DNA from: G963674505 sp964575975
Lineage (GTDB): Bacteria > Desulfobacterota > Desulfobacteria > Desulfobacterales > SKZT01
Direction of reading: 5' to 3'
DNA length: 18,349 nucleotides
Assembly (NCBI GenBank): GCA_964575975.1
Contig: CAZNTU010000103.1
Span: forward strand, 1-18,349
Below the pieces are notes generated by a model, which had not been told where the DNA came from, did not search any database, and worked only from the letters and a program-made list of their open reading frames with translations. This document shows positions 7,779-15,220 of the stretch, piece by piece; position 1 is the stretch's first letter, and each line of letters starts with the position of its first letter. Position numbers and translations under genes: made by a program.

Positions 7779-8945
7779 ATGATAATTGCCGTCCCGAAGG
7801 AATCCTGCCCGGACGAAGATCGCGTCGCGTTGACGCCTTCCGCCGCGACAAGACTGATCAAAGCCGGACACGAGGTGGAAATAGAAACGAGCGCCGGGCT
7901 TGCGGCCGGATACCCCGACCGTCTATACGAAGCCGCCGGGGCTAAAATCGCCAGGCGCCGCGATGCTTTGTTCGAGCGGGCCGATTTCCTGTTCATGGTT
8001 CGCGGCCCGGGAGCCGCGCAGGGGTGCGGAATGGAAGACCTTCCCGTAATGAGAAAGGAACAGTGGGTGATTGCGTTTTTGAACCCCTTGATGTCCCTCG
8101 ACGCGGCTCGCGCTTTGGCCGCCACCGGAATAACGGCGTTCGCGTTGGAACTGATTCCGCGCATATCGCGAGCGCAGAGCATGGACGCGCTTTCGTCCAT
8201 GGCCAGCCTCTCCGGCTACAAGGGCGTGCTGCTTGCCGCCAACACTTTGCCCAAGATTTTCCCCCTCATGATGACCGCCGCCGGTTCCCTCATGCCGGCC
8301 GACGTTTTCGTGATCGGCGCCGGGGTCACCGGTTTGCAGGCGTGCGCCACGGCAAAACGCATGGGCGCCTTGGTCTCGGCCTACGATATCCGCCCGGCCG
8401 TAAAGGACCAGGTGCAAAGCGTGGGCGCCCAGTTCGTCGAATTCGATCTGCCGACTTCCGAAGCTGAGGACAGCCGCGGCTACGCTAGGGCGCAAAGCGA
8501 AGAGTTCTATCGCAAACAGAGGGAGGAAATGGGAAAGGCGTTGGCCGAAAGCGACGTAGTGATCGCCACGGCCGGCGTTCCGGGCAAAAAGGCCCCGGTG
8601 CTGATTACGGAAAAAATGGTCCAGGGCATGCGTCCACGCTCCGTGATCGTCGATGTGGTCGCGGACTTGGGCGGCAACTGCGCACTCACCCGACCCGGAA
8701 AAACGGTCGAAAAATACGGGGTCACCATCATCGGACCGACCAATCTTCCCTCTAACGTCGCCTTTCACGCAAGCCAAATGCTCGCCGGCAACATCACCGC
8801 ACTTTTCGACCACATTACCGACATGGACGGCCGGTTGACGCTGAACATGAAAGAGGAAATCACCGTGAGCACGCTGTTGTGCCGGGACGGGCGGATTGTG
8901 AACGAGAGAGTGCTTGAGGAGATGGAAGCGAGGAGTGAAAAGTGA
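7779..8945 (+). CDS. pntAA: Proton-translocating NAD(P)+ transhydrogenase subunit alpha part 1 (NAD(H)-binding)
   Basis: Cytoplasmic NAD(H)-binding component (domain I) of the proton-pumping transhydrogenase, which passes hydride between NADH and NADP+ using the proton gradient. The 388-aa length is normal for the split form. The N-terminal AlaDH/PNT domain begins MIIAVPKES. The loop R128-Q133-D136 has the spacing of the hydride-transfer RQD loop known from Rhodospirillum. The Rossmann motif GAGVTG (180-185) with D203 (SAYDIR) binds NAD. VDVVADLGGN and IIGPTNLPS are typical of the family. The start at 7779 is chosen because homology begins there; an AAAGGA lies about 10 bases upstream. The C-terminus (ARSEK) is encoded by a small tandem repeat. 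First gene of pntAA-pntAB-pntB. Confidence 0.96.
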   Translation: MIIAVPKESCPDEDRVALTPSAATRLIKAGHEVEIETSAGLAAGYPDRLYEAAGAKIARRRDALFERADFLFMVRGPGAAQGCGMEDLPVMRKEQWVIAFLNPLMSLDAARALAATGITAFALELIPRISRAQSMDALSSMASLSGYKGVLLAANTLPKIFPLMMTAAGSLMPADVFVIGAGVTGLQACATAKRMGALVSAYDIRPAVKDQVQSVGAQFVEFDLPTSEAEDSRGYARAQSEEFYRKQREEMGKALAESDVVIATAGVPGKKAPVLITEKMVQGMRPRSVIVDVVADLGGNCALTRPGKTVEKYGVTIIGPTNLPSNVAFHASQMLAGNITALFDHITDMDGRLTLNMKEEITVSTLLCRDGRIVNERVLEEMEARSEK

Positions 8946-8969
8946 GGAGTGAAAAGTGAGGAGTAAAGA
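8928..8969 (+). repeat. 14-bp purine-rich tandem repeat spanning the pntAA stop codon
   Basis: Three units at 8928-8941, 8942-8955 and 8956-8969 follow the pattern GYGAGGAGTGAAAA, with the third unit drifting at its end. The pntAA stop lies in the second unit. The purine-rich tract continues through a run of G to the pntAB ribosome site at about 8989-8993. Confidence 0.85.
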
Positions 8970-8996
8970 GAACGGAGAGAGGGGGGGGAGGAAAGT

Positions 8997-9275
8997 ATGG
9001 AATTCGTCAATTTGTTGACCATATTCGTGCTGGCCTTGTTCGCGGGGGCGGAAATTATCACGAAGGTGCCGCCCAATCTTCATACGCCACTGATGAGCGG
9101 GGCCAACGCCATTAGCGGCATCACCTTGGTGGGTGCGCTCGTGTCCGCGAGGGCGGGGGATTCCTTTTTGGCTGCGTTTCTGGGCTTCGTGGCCGTGATC
9201 TTGGCCACGATCAACGTGGTGGGCGGGTTTTTGGTCACCCGGCGCATTTTGAAAATGTTTAGACGAAAGGAATAG
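8997..9275 (+). CDS. pntAB: NAD(P)+ transhydrogenase subunit alpha part 2 (membrane, domain II)
   Basis: Small integral-membrane subunit contributing three transmembrane helices to the proton channel of transhydrogenase. The 92-aa protein has hydrophobic segments at about 3-21, 34-50 and 56-81. The conserved LHTPLMSGANAISG stretch (28-41) includes His29, in the segment where family members carry a channel-associated histidine. GGAGGAAAG immediately precedes ATG 8997. It follows pntAA by 51 bases and is followed by pntB after 2 bases, consistent with one translationally linked operon. The C-terminus is basic (RRILKMFRRKE), fitting a cytoplasmic end. Confidence 0.95.
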   Translation: MEFVNLLTIFVLALFAGAEIITKVPPNLHTPLMSGANAISGITLVGALVSARAGDSFLAAFLGFVAVILATINVVGGFLVTRRILKMFRRKE

Positions 9276-9277
9276 GC

Positions 9278-10669
9278 ATGCAATCGGCCTACGCCAATTG
9301 GGGGTATTTGCTGGCCGCGGTTCTGTTCATTGCCGGTCTAAAAGGGTTGACCCATCCGCGAACGGCGACCCGGGGAAATATGCTGGGATCTCTGGGAATG
9401 CTGGTGGCCGTATTGACGGCCCTGGTTTTCGCCGTGCATTTGAACTGGATACTTATCCTGGCAGGCCTTCTGATCGGTTCGGCGGTCGGGGCGATCCTGG
9501 CCCAAAGGATTCAAATGACCGCCATGCCGCAGCTTGTGGGCCTTTTCAACGGGTTCGGCGGGGGCGCCTCTTTTCTGGTGGCCGCAGTGGCTCTGACGAC
9601 AAGCGCTTCCGCAGGGCACGTTCGGCCGCCGGAACTTCAGCAGACGGTCGCCGCCGCGCTTTCGGCCTTAATCGGGATGGTAACGTTGACGGGAAGCCTC
9701 GCGGCTTTTGCCAAGCTTCAGGGAATCATGAGAAAAGCGCTGCGGTTTCCGGGCCAGAGAGTCTTGAACGGCGTTTTGCTGATAATATTGGCGATGCTGG
9801 CGATTCAACTGATCAAATTTCCCGGAGAGCTGTCTTGGCTCTGGTTGCTGGCCGCGTTGGCGGCCGTATTCGGCTTTCTGCTGGTAGCCCCCATCGGCGG
9901 AGCCGACATGCCCGTGGTGATCGCCGCCCTCAATGCCTATTCCGGACTGGCCGCGTGCGCGACGGGTTTCGTTTTGAGCAACAACGTGCTGATCGTCTCC
10001 GGGTCTCTTGTGGGAGCGTCGGGCATGATCCTGACCCGAATCATGTGCCGGGCCATGAACCGTTCCTTTCGAAACGTCATTCTGGGGGCACCCTTGGCCG
10101 CGACGGACCGCCGCGACCAGGAGGAAATTTACGCGGGAAAGATAAAAAGCACGTCGGCCGAGGAGGCCGCCATGGTCCTGGAAGCGGCCCGGCGCGTGGT
10201 GATCGTGCCTGGGTACGGCATGGCCGTGTCCCAGGCCCAGTACGCCGTGAGAGATTTGACCCAGCTGCTGGAAAGCCGCGACATCGAAGTGGAATTCGCC
10301 ATTCACCCTGTCGCCGGACGCATGCCGGGCCACATGAACGTCCTCTTGGCCGAGGCCGATATTCCCTACGACCAAATGAAGGAAATGGAGGCGATCAACC
10401 CGACTTTCGACCAGGTCGACGTCTGCATGATCATCGGCGCGAACGACGTGGTCAATCCGGACGCCCGCACGAATACCCAAAGTCCCATCGCCGGAATGCC
10501 CGTTTTGAACGCGGATCGCGCAAAAACGGTGATCGTGGTAAAGCGATCCTTGAGCCCGGGCTTCTCGGGAATCCCCAACCCGCTATTCGCCGCCGAAAAC
10601 ACGCTCATGCTCTTCGACGACGGCAAGGCCGCCGTCATGGCGGTGAACGCGGCGTTGAAGGAGATGTGA
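9278..10669 (+). CDS. pntB: NAD(P)+ transhydrogenase subunit beta (membrane plus NADP(H)-binding domain)
   Basis: Contains the rest of the proton channel (domain II) and the NADP(H)-binding domain III. The 463-aa length is normal. About eight or nine hydrophobic helices lie between residues 8 and 255, including MPQLVGLFNGFGGGAS and PVVIAALNAYSGLAACATGF. The cytoplasmic NADP domain covers about 290-463: VPGYGMAVSQAQ (310-321), HPVAGRMPGHMNVLLAEA, IGANDVVNPDA and KRSLSPGFSGIPNPLF. Residue 91 is Asn, where Escherichia coli PntB has its channel His91. ATG 9278 follows the pntAB stop by 2 bases, with AAAGGA 6 bases before it. No convincing terminator follows; the next gene is convergent, 53 bases away. 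Confidence 0.97.
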   Translation: MQSAYANWGYLLAAVLFIAGLKGLTHPRTATRGNMLGSLGMLVAVLTALVFAVHLNWILILAGLLIGSAVGAILAQRIQMTAMPQLVGLFNGFGGGASFLVAAVALTTSASAGHVRPPELQQTVAAALSALIGMVTLTGSLAAFAKLQGIMRKALRFPGQRVLNGVLLIILAMLAIQLIKFPGELSWLWLLAALAAVFGFLLVAPIGGADMPVVIAALNAYSGLAACATGFVLSNNVLIVSGSLVGASGMILTRIMCRAMNRSFRNVILGAPLAATDRRDQEEIYAGKIKSTSAEEAAMVLEAARRVVIVPGYGMAVSQAQYAVRDLTQLLESRDIEVEFAIHPVAGRMPGHMNVLLAEADIPYDQMKEMEAINPTFDQVDVCMIIGANDVVNPDARTNTQSPIAGMPVLNADRAKTVIVVKRSLSPGFSGIPNPLFAAENTLMLFDDGKAAVMAVNAALKEM

Positions 10670-10722
10670 CCGAATCCGTTGTCAGCGGGTATCCCTCGAC
10701 TCCGTTTCCGTCCCGGAGCCCT

Positions 10723-12360
10723 TTAACTTGCCAGCAAAGACATGGCCGGGCTTGCCGTAGGCAAATTGTCGTCCGATTCGTCCGATGACGACGACGATTC
10801 GTCCGGTTCCTCCTCTTCCAGTTGTTCCTCCAGGTCCAGCTGGAAACGCACGGGTCCCCGGTATTCGTTGTTTTTCCCGAAACGGCCGTGAAGCTGGAAC
10901 TTGGAATCGGGCTTCGACCAGGACGTCGCGATGGCCACGTGTCCCTTGGGAAACGGGGATACTTCCACGTCGATGTAATCCAAGGGGGCAAGGGCGACTT
11001 CCGGTTCGACCAGATCGTCCTTTTCGCCGTAGCACAGCAGCCATTTGATTCCCTTTTCCCGGATACCTTTGAAATTGAGTTTTCGGCCGAACAACGTTAC
11101 CGGCAACGTTCCGTCTTCGGCGACCGGTTCGTTGTACGACTCGAAGCTGGCTTTAACTATCGCCAGCGGTATGTCCGTGCGTTCGTTTTCGAGCCAGTAG
11201 TTTATCGCGGCGGCAGTCTTCGCGATATTGATCTTCCTGCCGTTCCTGGGCGCGAGCATCGCCATGTCCCTTAAAAAGGCGACCACCGGGGTCTCGGTTT
11301 CTACACTTCTGAGCTTGTATATCCAGCTCATCAGACTTCCGTCGGCAACCTGGTTTCCATTGGGCAAGGTTTTGGTCCCGTATATCAAGTCGTTGAAATC
11401 CTTGGGCAGGGCCCGCAGAAAAGCGCCCAGGCTTTCGCTCCGGGAACCGTCCATGGGCGCCACGCAAGTGATAAGCGCGTCCACCAAGCCGTCCAGTTGC
11501 CCGGACAAAATGTTCATTACGCTGGTATACCCGCCTTGGCAGTAGCCGTTCAATGTAACCGGCTTTCCGTGCCTGTCTTTGATTCTCTCGCAGAAATGGG
11601 CGGTGTCCAAAGCGTCGTCTTCCGGCGTCATGAGCTGAACCGCCGGGGTTTTCGCGATGTCCTTCATGATCCGTATGTAGGTGGGGATGCCTTGGTTGGC
11701 GAAGCTGTGCGCGTAGCTTTTCCCTTCGCCGGGCAAAAAAGCCAATATGTTCGCGCCAAGCACGTACGGGGGAACGATGAGGATCGGTTTGCCGTCCTCG
11801 CGGATTTCCACGCCTTCATCCGTGGGATTTATTCGGTAAACGACAAACCGCTCCGTTTCGGCCACTTTTTCGTTGTCGCCTCTTTCGAAATGGAAACCGA
11901 ATTCGGGTTCGATATCGTCGATCGCCTTGGGATAGTCATTCGCTACCGCCGATATGTTCCGCGACCGTTGTCTCAAAAATGCCTCCATCTCCTCGCTCTT
12001 CGGATCCATGGCCGTTTTGAGAAAGGCGGAAACAGCATCCGTCGTCTCCTTTCGAGCGTACTCCTGAACCGCTTTCATGCTTCCCGACAGGAACTTTGCG
12101 CCGATATCGAAGTTGAACTTCATCAGGTCGGCGTAGGATTTGTAAATTTCTATCGGCGGAGCGCCGAGCACCCTCGCTTTTTCGATCTGCACGAAATAGC
12201 TTAGCGCCGTCAGGTACGGAGTCATAAACTCGTTGCTATATTTGGAAAAGCCGGTATAGTAGTTCGGAATAGCCTGGACATGCTCGGCGATCGCCTCGAA
12301 CGGAAATATCTTTTCCCACATCCGATTTACGATACTGCTTATATTGGCAAAAAAAAACAT
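10723..12360 (-). CDS. PhaC-like polyhydroxyalkanoate synthase / alpha-beta hydrolase with acidic C-terminal tail
   Basis: Alpha/beta-hydrolase of the PHA synthase family, which in known members polymerises hydroxyacyl-CoA into intracellular polyester. The 545-aa protein has the lipase-like box GYCQGG (272-277) with nucleophile Cys274, a candidate Asp at D448 (YGEKDDLVEP) and His474 (KGHVAIATSW), so the Cys-Asp-His triad of PhaC is present. An N-terminal helical region (about 1-150) precedes the hydrolase core (about 165-505). The last 35 residues are unusual: a Glu/Asp/Ser-rich, probably disordered tail (509-531). AGGAGG lies 6 bases before ATG 12360 (minus). No phaA, phaB, phaE, phaR or phasin gene is adjacent. 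The overall sequence is divergent, so depolymerase or acyltransferase activity is possible. Confidence 0.8.
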   Translation of the reverse strand: MFFFANISSIVNRMWEKIFPFEAIAEHVQAIPNYYTGFSKYSNEFMTPYLTALSYFVQIEKARVLGAPPIEIYKSYADLMKFNFDIGAKFLSGSMKAVQEYARKETTDAVSAFLKTAMDPKSEEMEAFLRQRSRNISAVANDYPKAIDDIEPEFGFHFERGDNEKVAETERFVVYRINPTDEGVEIREDGKPILIVPPYVLGANILAFLPGEGKSYAHSFANQGIPTYIRIMKDIAKTPAVQLMTPEDDALDTAHFCERIKDRHGKPVTLNGYCQGGYTSVMNILSGQLDGLVDALITCVAPMDGSRSESLGAFLRALPKDFNDLIYGTKTLPNGNQVADGSLMSWIYKLRSVETETPVVAFLRDMAMLAPRNGRKINIAKTAAAINYWLENERTDIPLAIVKASFESYNEPVAEDGTLPVTLFGRKLNFKGIREKGIKWLLCYGEKDDLVEPEVALAPLDYIDVEVSPFPKGHVAIATSWSKPDSKFQLHGRFGKNNEYRGPVRFQLDLEEQLEEEEPDESSSSSDESDDNLPTASPAMSLLAS

Positions 12361-12952
12361 CGGTAACCTCCTGTAATATTTATGATAATCGCCCGTTGAA
12401 ATCTTTCGGAAAAAAGAGTCGGCGATTGATCTTCGATTTTTTCATCGCTTCGATTCGTCTTTCAATCTTGATACGACGACCTTGAAATTCAATGGAGTGG
12501 ATTGCGTAGTTGAAAGGAAAGAATGAAGAAATCTTTTCTTCGATTTCCATGTATTCCGCTTGTTTTTAACACCCCTCCGACGGAAAAACAGAGACCTTCG
12601 GAAAAGACGAAAAGCCTTCCATTCCATCGTTTGCAACCGATTCGGTCTTGCGGGGACATGCGGGATTTCGGGGCGTTTTTGCGACAACAACGTCGAACCG
12701 GAAAAAAAACTGCTTGCCAATAAAAGGATTTTGTTTATCTTAAACCAAGCTTTTTTTCCGCGTTTCGTGTGGTCGAACGAACTGTTCCGAAGATCCACCT
12801 CCCGATGCGATACCTGCCTGCGTATTGCAATCCGAAAACCCGAACAATGAAAATACGAAAAATTTTATGAACGTCAACCTCTATACGGAATTTTTTCGAC
12901 CCCCCGAGACCAGTTTATTGGATAGGCGCCAACAGAGAATAGTCGGGGAAAA
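12361..12952. other. Divergent intergenic region between the phaC-like gene and the methyltransferase
   Basis: About 590 bases, AT-rich, with no gene I can support; the short frames on both strands have no ribosome site or family features. A weak plus-strand promoter candidate is TTGCCA (12714-12719), 17 bases, ATCTTA (12737-12742), some 210 bases upstream of the methyltransferase. The phaC-like ribosome site is at 12367-12372. The length leaves room for long leaders or a small RNA, but no convincing hairpin with a T tract was found. Confidence 0.45.
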
Positions 12953-13666
12953 ATGGGAAGCATTACAAAGGAAAATCCGCAGGGGGTTTCAGCGCGAAAC
13001 AGGTTCGCCAGGGAGTTGTTCTCTCCCATAGCGAAAAACTACGAAGTCTGGTCCAAAATATTGAGTTTTGGGCGCGATCCCGCATGGAGGAAAGCCATGG
13101 TCCGGGGATTGGGGCTTGAAACAGGATCCATGGTGCTGGACGTGGCTGCGGGAACCGGATTGGTCGCAAGGCTTCTCGAGAGATCGGGATTCCGCGCGGT
13201 CGCCGTGGATCAAAGTCCCGATATGCTCAGGCAGGCCGCGCGAAGAAACGCGACTGCGGTAAACGCAAGGGCCGAGTCGTTGCCTTTTCGCGACAATTCA
13301 TTCGACGGGCTTACTTTCACGTATCTTCTCCGGTACGTGGAAAATCCGTTGGACTGCATGAGGGAACTGGTTCGCGTGGTTCGTCCCGGCGGAAAAATCG
13401 GCATGGTGGAGTTCGGAAGGCCCTTCGGTGTTTGGAAGTGGCCTTGGCGGCTCTACACCCGTATCGGCCTTCCCGCCGCAGGCGCGCTTATCGCTCCGGG
13501 CTGGCGCGAAGTGGGTCTGTTCCTCGGAAAGAGCATAGACGAATTTCACGACCGGTTTCCGGGAAAATCGTTGACTTCAATATGGGAGCGCGCCGGTTTG
13601 ACCAAGCTGCGATCATCGCGGCCGTCTTTGGGCGGGGGGCTTCTTATGTGGGGGGTAAAGGCATGA
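12953..13666 (+). CDS. Class I SAM-dependent methyltransferase, UbiE/MenG-like
   Basis: Predicted S-adenosylmethionine-dependent C-methyltransferase; UbiE/MenG members methylate quinone precursors. The 237-aa protein has FSPIAKNYEVWSKILSFGRD (23-42), which matches the start of UbiE-type enzymes, motif I VLDVAAGTG (61-69), acidic D86 ending strand 2 (VAVDQSPDML), AESLPFRDNSFDGL (107-120, motif II region) and RVVRPGGKIGMVEF (141-154, motif III). The C-terminal part (WKWPWRLYTR, GKSIDEFHDRF) also follows the UbiE layout. ATG 12953 has only a weak GGGG upstream. Its stop overlaps the start of a UbiA-like gene by four bases (ATGA), implying coupling and a joint lipid or quinone pathway. The substrate is unknown; demethylmenaquinone is one possibility. 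Confidence 0.85.
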   Translation: MGSITKENPQGVSARNRFARELFSPIAKNYEVWSKILSFGRDPAWRKAMVRGLGLETGSMVLDVAAGTGLVARLLERSGFRAVAVDQSPDMLRQAARRNATAVNARAESLPFRDNSFDGLTFTYLLRYVENPLDCMRELVRVVRPGGKIGMVEFGRPFGVWKWPWRLYTRIGLPAAGALIAPGWREVGLFLGKSIDEFHDRFPGKSLTSIWERAGLTKLRSSRPSLGGGLLMWGVKA

Positions 13667-14385
13667 GTCGAATAGAGAGCGCTTTTTACGCGCGAACCGG
13701 AGGAAGGCTGGCGGACTACTGGACCCTTCTTCATCCCCCCTACACGGCATGGAACATGTCCTACGCTGCCATCGGAGCCGCGCTGGCCCCGGCGGTAGAC
13801 TGGACGATACTCTCTTGTACCCTCCTGGCCTTTTTCCTGGGGACCGGAATAGCTTCGCACGCATTGGACGAACTCAACGGGAGGCCTCTGAAGACCCGGA
13901 TTTCCGACCGGGAACTTCTATCCTTGGGAATCGGGGCTCTCGCATGCTGTTTATTGCTGGGCGCGGTCGGCTCGTATATTGTGTCCCCTTGGATCATGGC
14001 GCTGGCCGTTTTGGGGTCCCTGCTCGTGGCTTCCTACGCTATGGAGTGGGGCGGCGGTCTTGTCCATACGGAACTCGGCTTCGCTCTTTCCTGGGGTGGA
14101 TTTCCGGTTCTCGTGGGATATTTCGCCCAGACGGGAACCATATCGACTGCGGCGGTTCTCGCCGCCGCTGGCGCGGTGCTGTACAGCCTGGCCCAGCGAA
14201 GCTTAAGCACGCCGGCGAGGTACGTGCGAAGATCCACCCAAGACGCCCAGGTTCTTTTCGACACACCCGAAGGTCCGAAGCAATGGGACATCGCCCGCCT
14301 GCTCGGCACTTGGGAAAAACCCCTCGCGATCATGTCGTGGAGCATCGTACTGATCGCGATGGGGATGCTGGCAATGCATGGCTAA
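13663..14385 (+). CDS. Divergent UbiA-like polytopic membrane protein (putative prenyltransferase)
   Basis: The 240-aa integral-membrane protein has about seven hydrophobic helices (roughly 33-44, 47-63, 85-106, 108-126, 137-155, 160-178 and 220-238). The loop after helix 2 reads SHALDELNGRPLKTRISDREL; H66, D69, E70 and N72 sit where UbiA enzymes have their first Asp-rich Mg-diphosphate motif (NDxxDxxxD), and the following PLKTR resembles the family's RPL segment. The second motif is not obvious (YAMEWGGG at 125-132 is in the expected area). I infer a divergent UbiA-superfamily member; catalysis is uncertain. ATG 13663 overlaps the methyltransferase stop (ATGA), so the two are translationally coupled. 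The last 183 bases overlap the antisense extension of the antitoxin gene. Confidence 0.72.
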   Translation: MSRIESAFYARTGGRLADYWTLLHPPYTAWNMSYAAIGAALAPAVDWTILSCTLLAFFLGTGIASHALDELNGRPLKTRISDRELLSLGIGALACCLLLGAVGSYIVSPWIMALAVLGSLLVASYAMEWGGGLVHTELGFALSWGGFPVLVGYFAQTGTISTAAVLAAAGAVLYSLAQRSLSTPARYVRRSTQDAQVLFDTPEGPKQWDIARLLGTWEKPLAIMSWSIVLIAMGMLAMHG

Positions 14386-14667
14386 AATGCGCGCGGGATG
14401 CAAGATGGGGGGATAACGGATTGTGTCTGGAATATACGATACGGTAACTTCTTTTAACCTTTTGACCATTTCCGAGAAGCTGATCAGTGGTTCGTTGGCT
14501 TTTTCTTCATATGCGCCTATGTCCTCGGCGTCCTCTGCAAGAGATTCTTTGACGGCCGTATTGACAAGGTCGGATATCGATTTGGATGTTTCTATGGACT
14601 TTAGTTTCAGTGCCTTATGTATATCCGGGTCGAAATAAATAGTGGCACGCTTTGCAGATGTTGCCAT
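14203..14667 (-). CDS. Ribbon-helix-helix (CopG-like) antitoxin with abnormal read-through C-terminus; probably 3'-truncated
   Basis: Residues 1-72 look like a complete small CopG/RHH antitoxin: beta strand RATIYFDP, helices with HKALKLKSIETSKSISDLVNTAVKESL split by the usual turn, then AEDAEDIGAYEEKANEP and FSEMVKRLK. Such antitoxins normally stop a few residues later. Here the frame continues from codon 73 (about 14451) for another 82 codons of Pro/His/Arg-rich sequence, the last 61 of which are simply antisense of the UbiA-like gene, so the tail is probably not native. AGGAGG lies 7 bases before ATG 14667 (minus). No toxin gene follows on the minus strand. Known relatives repress their own promoter and neutralise a RelE/ParE-type toxin. 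The RHH part is confident; whether the product is functional is not. Confidence 0.75.
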   Translation of the reverse strand: MATSAKRATIYFDPDIHKALKLKSIETSKSISDLVNTAVKESLAEDAEDIGAYEEKANEPLISFSEMVKRLKEVTVSYIPDTIRYPPILHPARILAMHCQHPHRDQYDAPRHDREGFFPSAEQAGDVPLLRTFGCVEKNLGVLGGSSHVPRRRA

Positions 14668-14702
14668 AATGTTACCTCCTAATATTTCATGTGTTTCGTG
14701 AC

Positions 14703-14731
14703 ATCGTAACGCTATGACGTCGTGGCGTCAA
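14703..14731 (-). promoter_or_regulatory. Sigma70-type promoter with palindromic operator candidate for the RHH antitoxin
   Basis: On the minus strand, -35 TTGACG (14731-14726), a 17-base spacer and -10 TACGAT (14708-14703) lie about 36 bases upstream of the antitoxin ATG. Within the spacer and overlapping the -35 box is an inverted repeat, TGACG (14715-14719) and CGTCA (14726-14730), separated by 6 bases. This is a good position for autorepression by the RHH protein (inference). Confidence 0.65.
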
Positions 14732-14747
14732 GCGCCAAATGAGTTAG

Positions 14748-14894
14748 AAAATAAACGAGATTGTCCGAACCGACTTTCTCGACAACGGATTCGTCATCCT
14801 GGACGAAAACAAACGCGTTACCCTTGGGGGCGGTTTGCGACGAGTCGTACGAATCTCAAACGGGGACTTCGAGCGCAAATTCGTTGACCATTGA
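14748..14894 (+). pseudogene. Possible 3' scrap of an unidentified gene
   Basis: A 48-codon open frame between a TAG (14745-14747) and a TGA (14892-14894) reads as ordinary protein (DFLDNGFVILDENKR, GGGLRRVVRIS, FERKFVDH) but has no start codon with a ribosome site and begins next to the antitoxin promoter. It may be the tail of a deleted gene. I do not recognise the family. Confidence 0.25.
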
Positions 14895-15220
14895 AGTCGG
14901 TTGCGTAGTAGTTATTGGAATGCGTTTTAGAGTTTTTGCGGGGAGAGGAAATCCGTTGTCGGGACCGAGGCGTTTCGTCGGTCCCGCGCTTCGATTGGAA
15001 TGACGGCAAGCTGGAAATTCCGAAAAAAACTCGGACCTGCAAGGATGTGGCTTACCGGTCGATCAGTGGGTTGGACCGGCGCTTTCTGCGTCGCGCAGGG
15101 TTTGCAGGAGCAAAATCATCCGAAAATACTCGGTGCTTTTGCGCACTCAAGCCGGTCGTGTTCCGTCATTTCCAAATGGAAGGGATTTTCGGAATCCAAC
15201 CGAACGGCTCCGCATTTTTA
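14895..15220. other. Non-coding stretch with a perfect 9-bp hairpin
   Basis: No gene is supportable here. At 14960-14986, CGGGACCGA and TCGGTCCCG form a perfect 9-bp stem with a 9-base loop. Neither side has a T tract, so it is not a standard terminator. The sequence just after it (GGAATGAC on this strand, GTCATTCC on the other) recalls the dispersed GTCATTCC-type intergenic repeats of some deltaproteobacteria, which is a suggestion only. Confidence 0.45.

Noticed and set aside
9298..10788. A 496-codon plus-strand frame overlapping pntB
   Set aside because: It is the alternative frame of a well-conserved pntB and is rich in Arg/Gly/Pro, as expected for an out-of-frame reading.
12361..12952. 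Small protein or RNA gene in the 590-base gap
   Set aside because: No frame had a ribosome site with a plausible product, and no stable hairpin with a T tract was seen.
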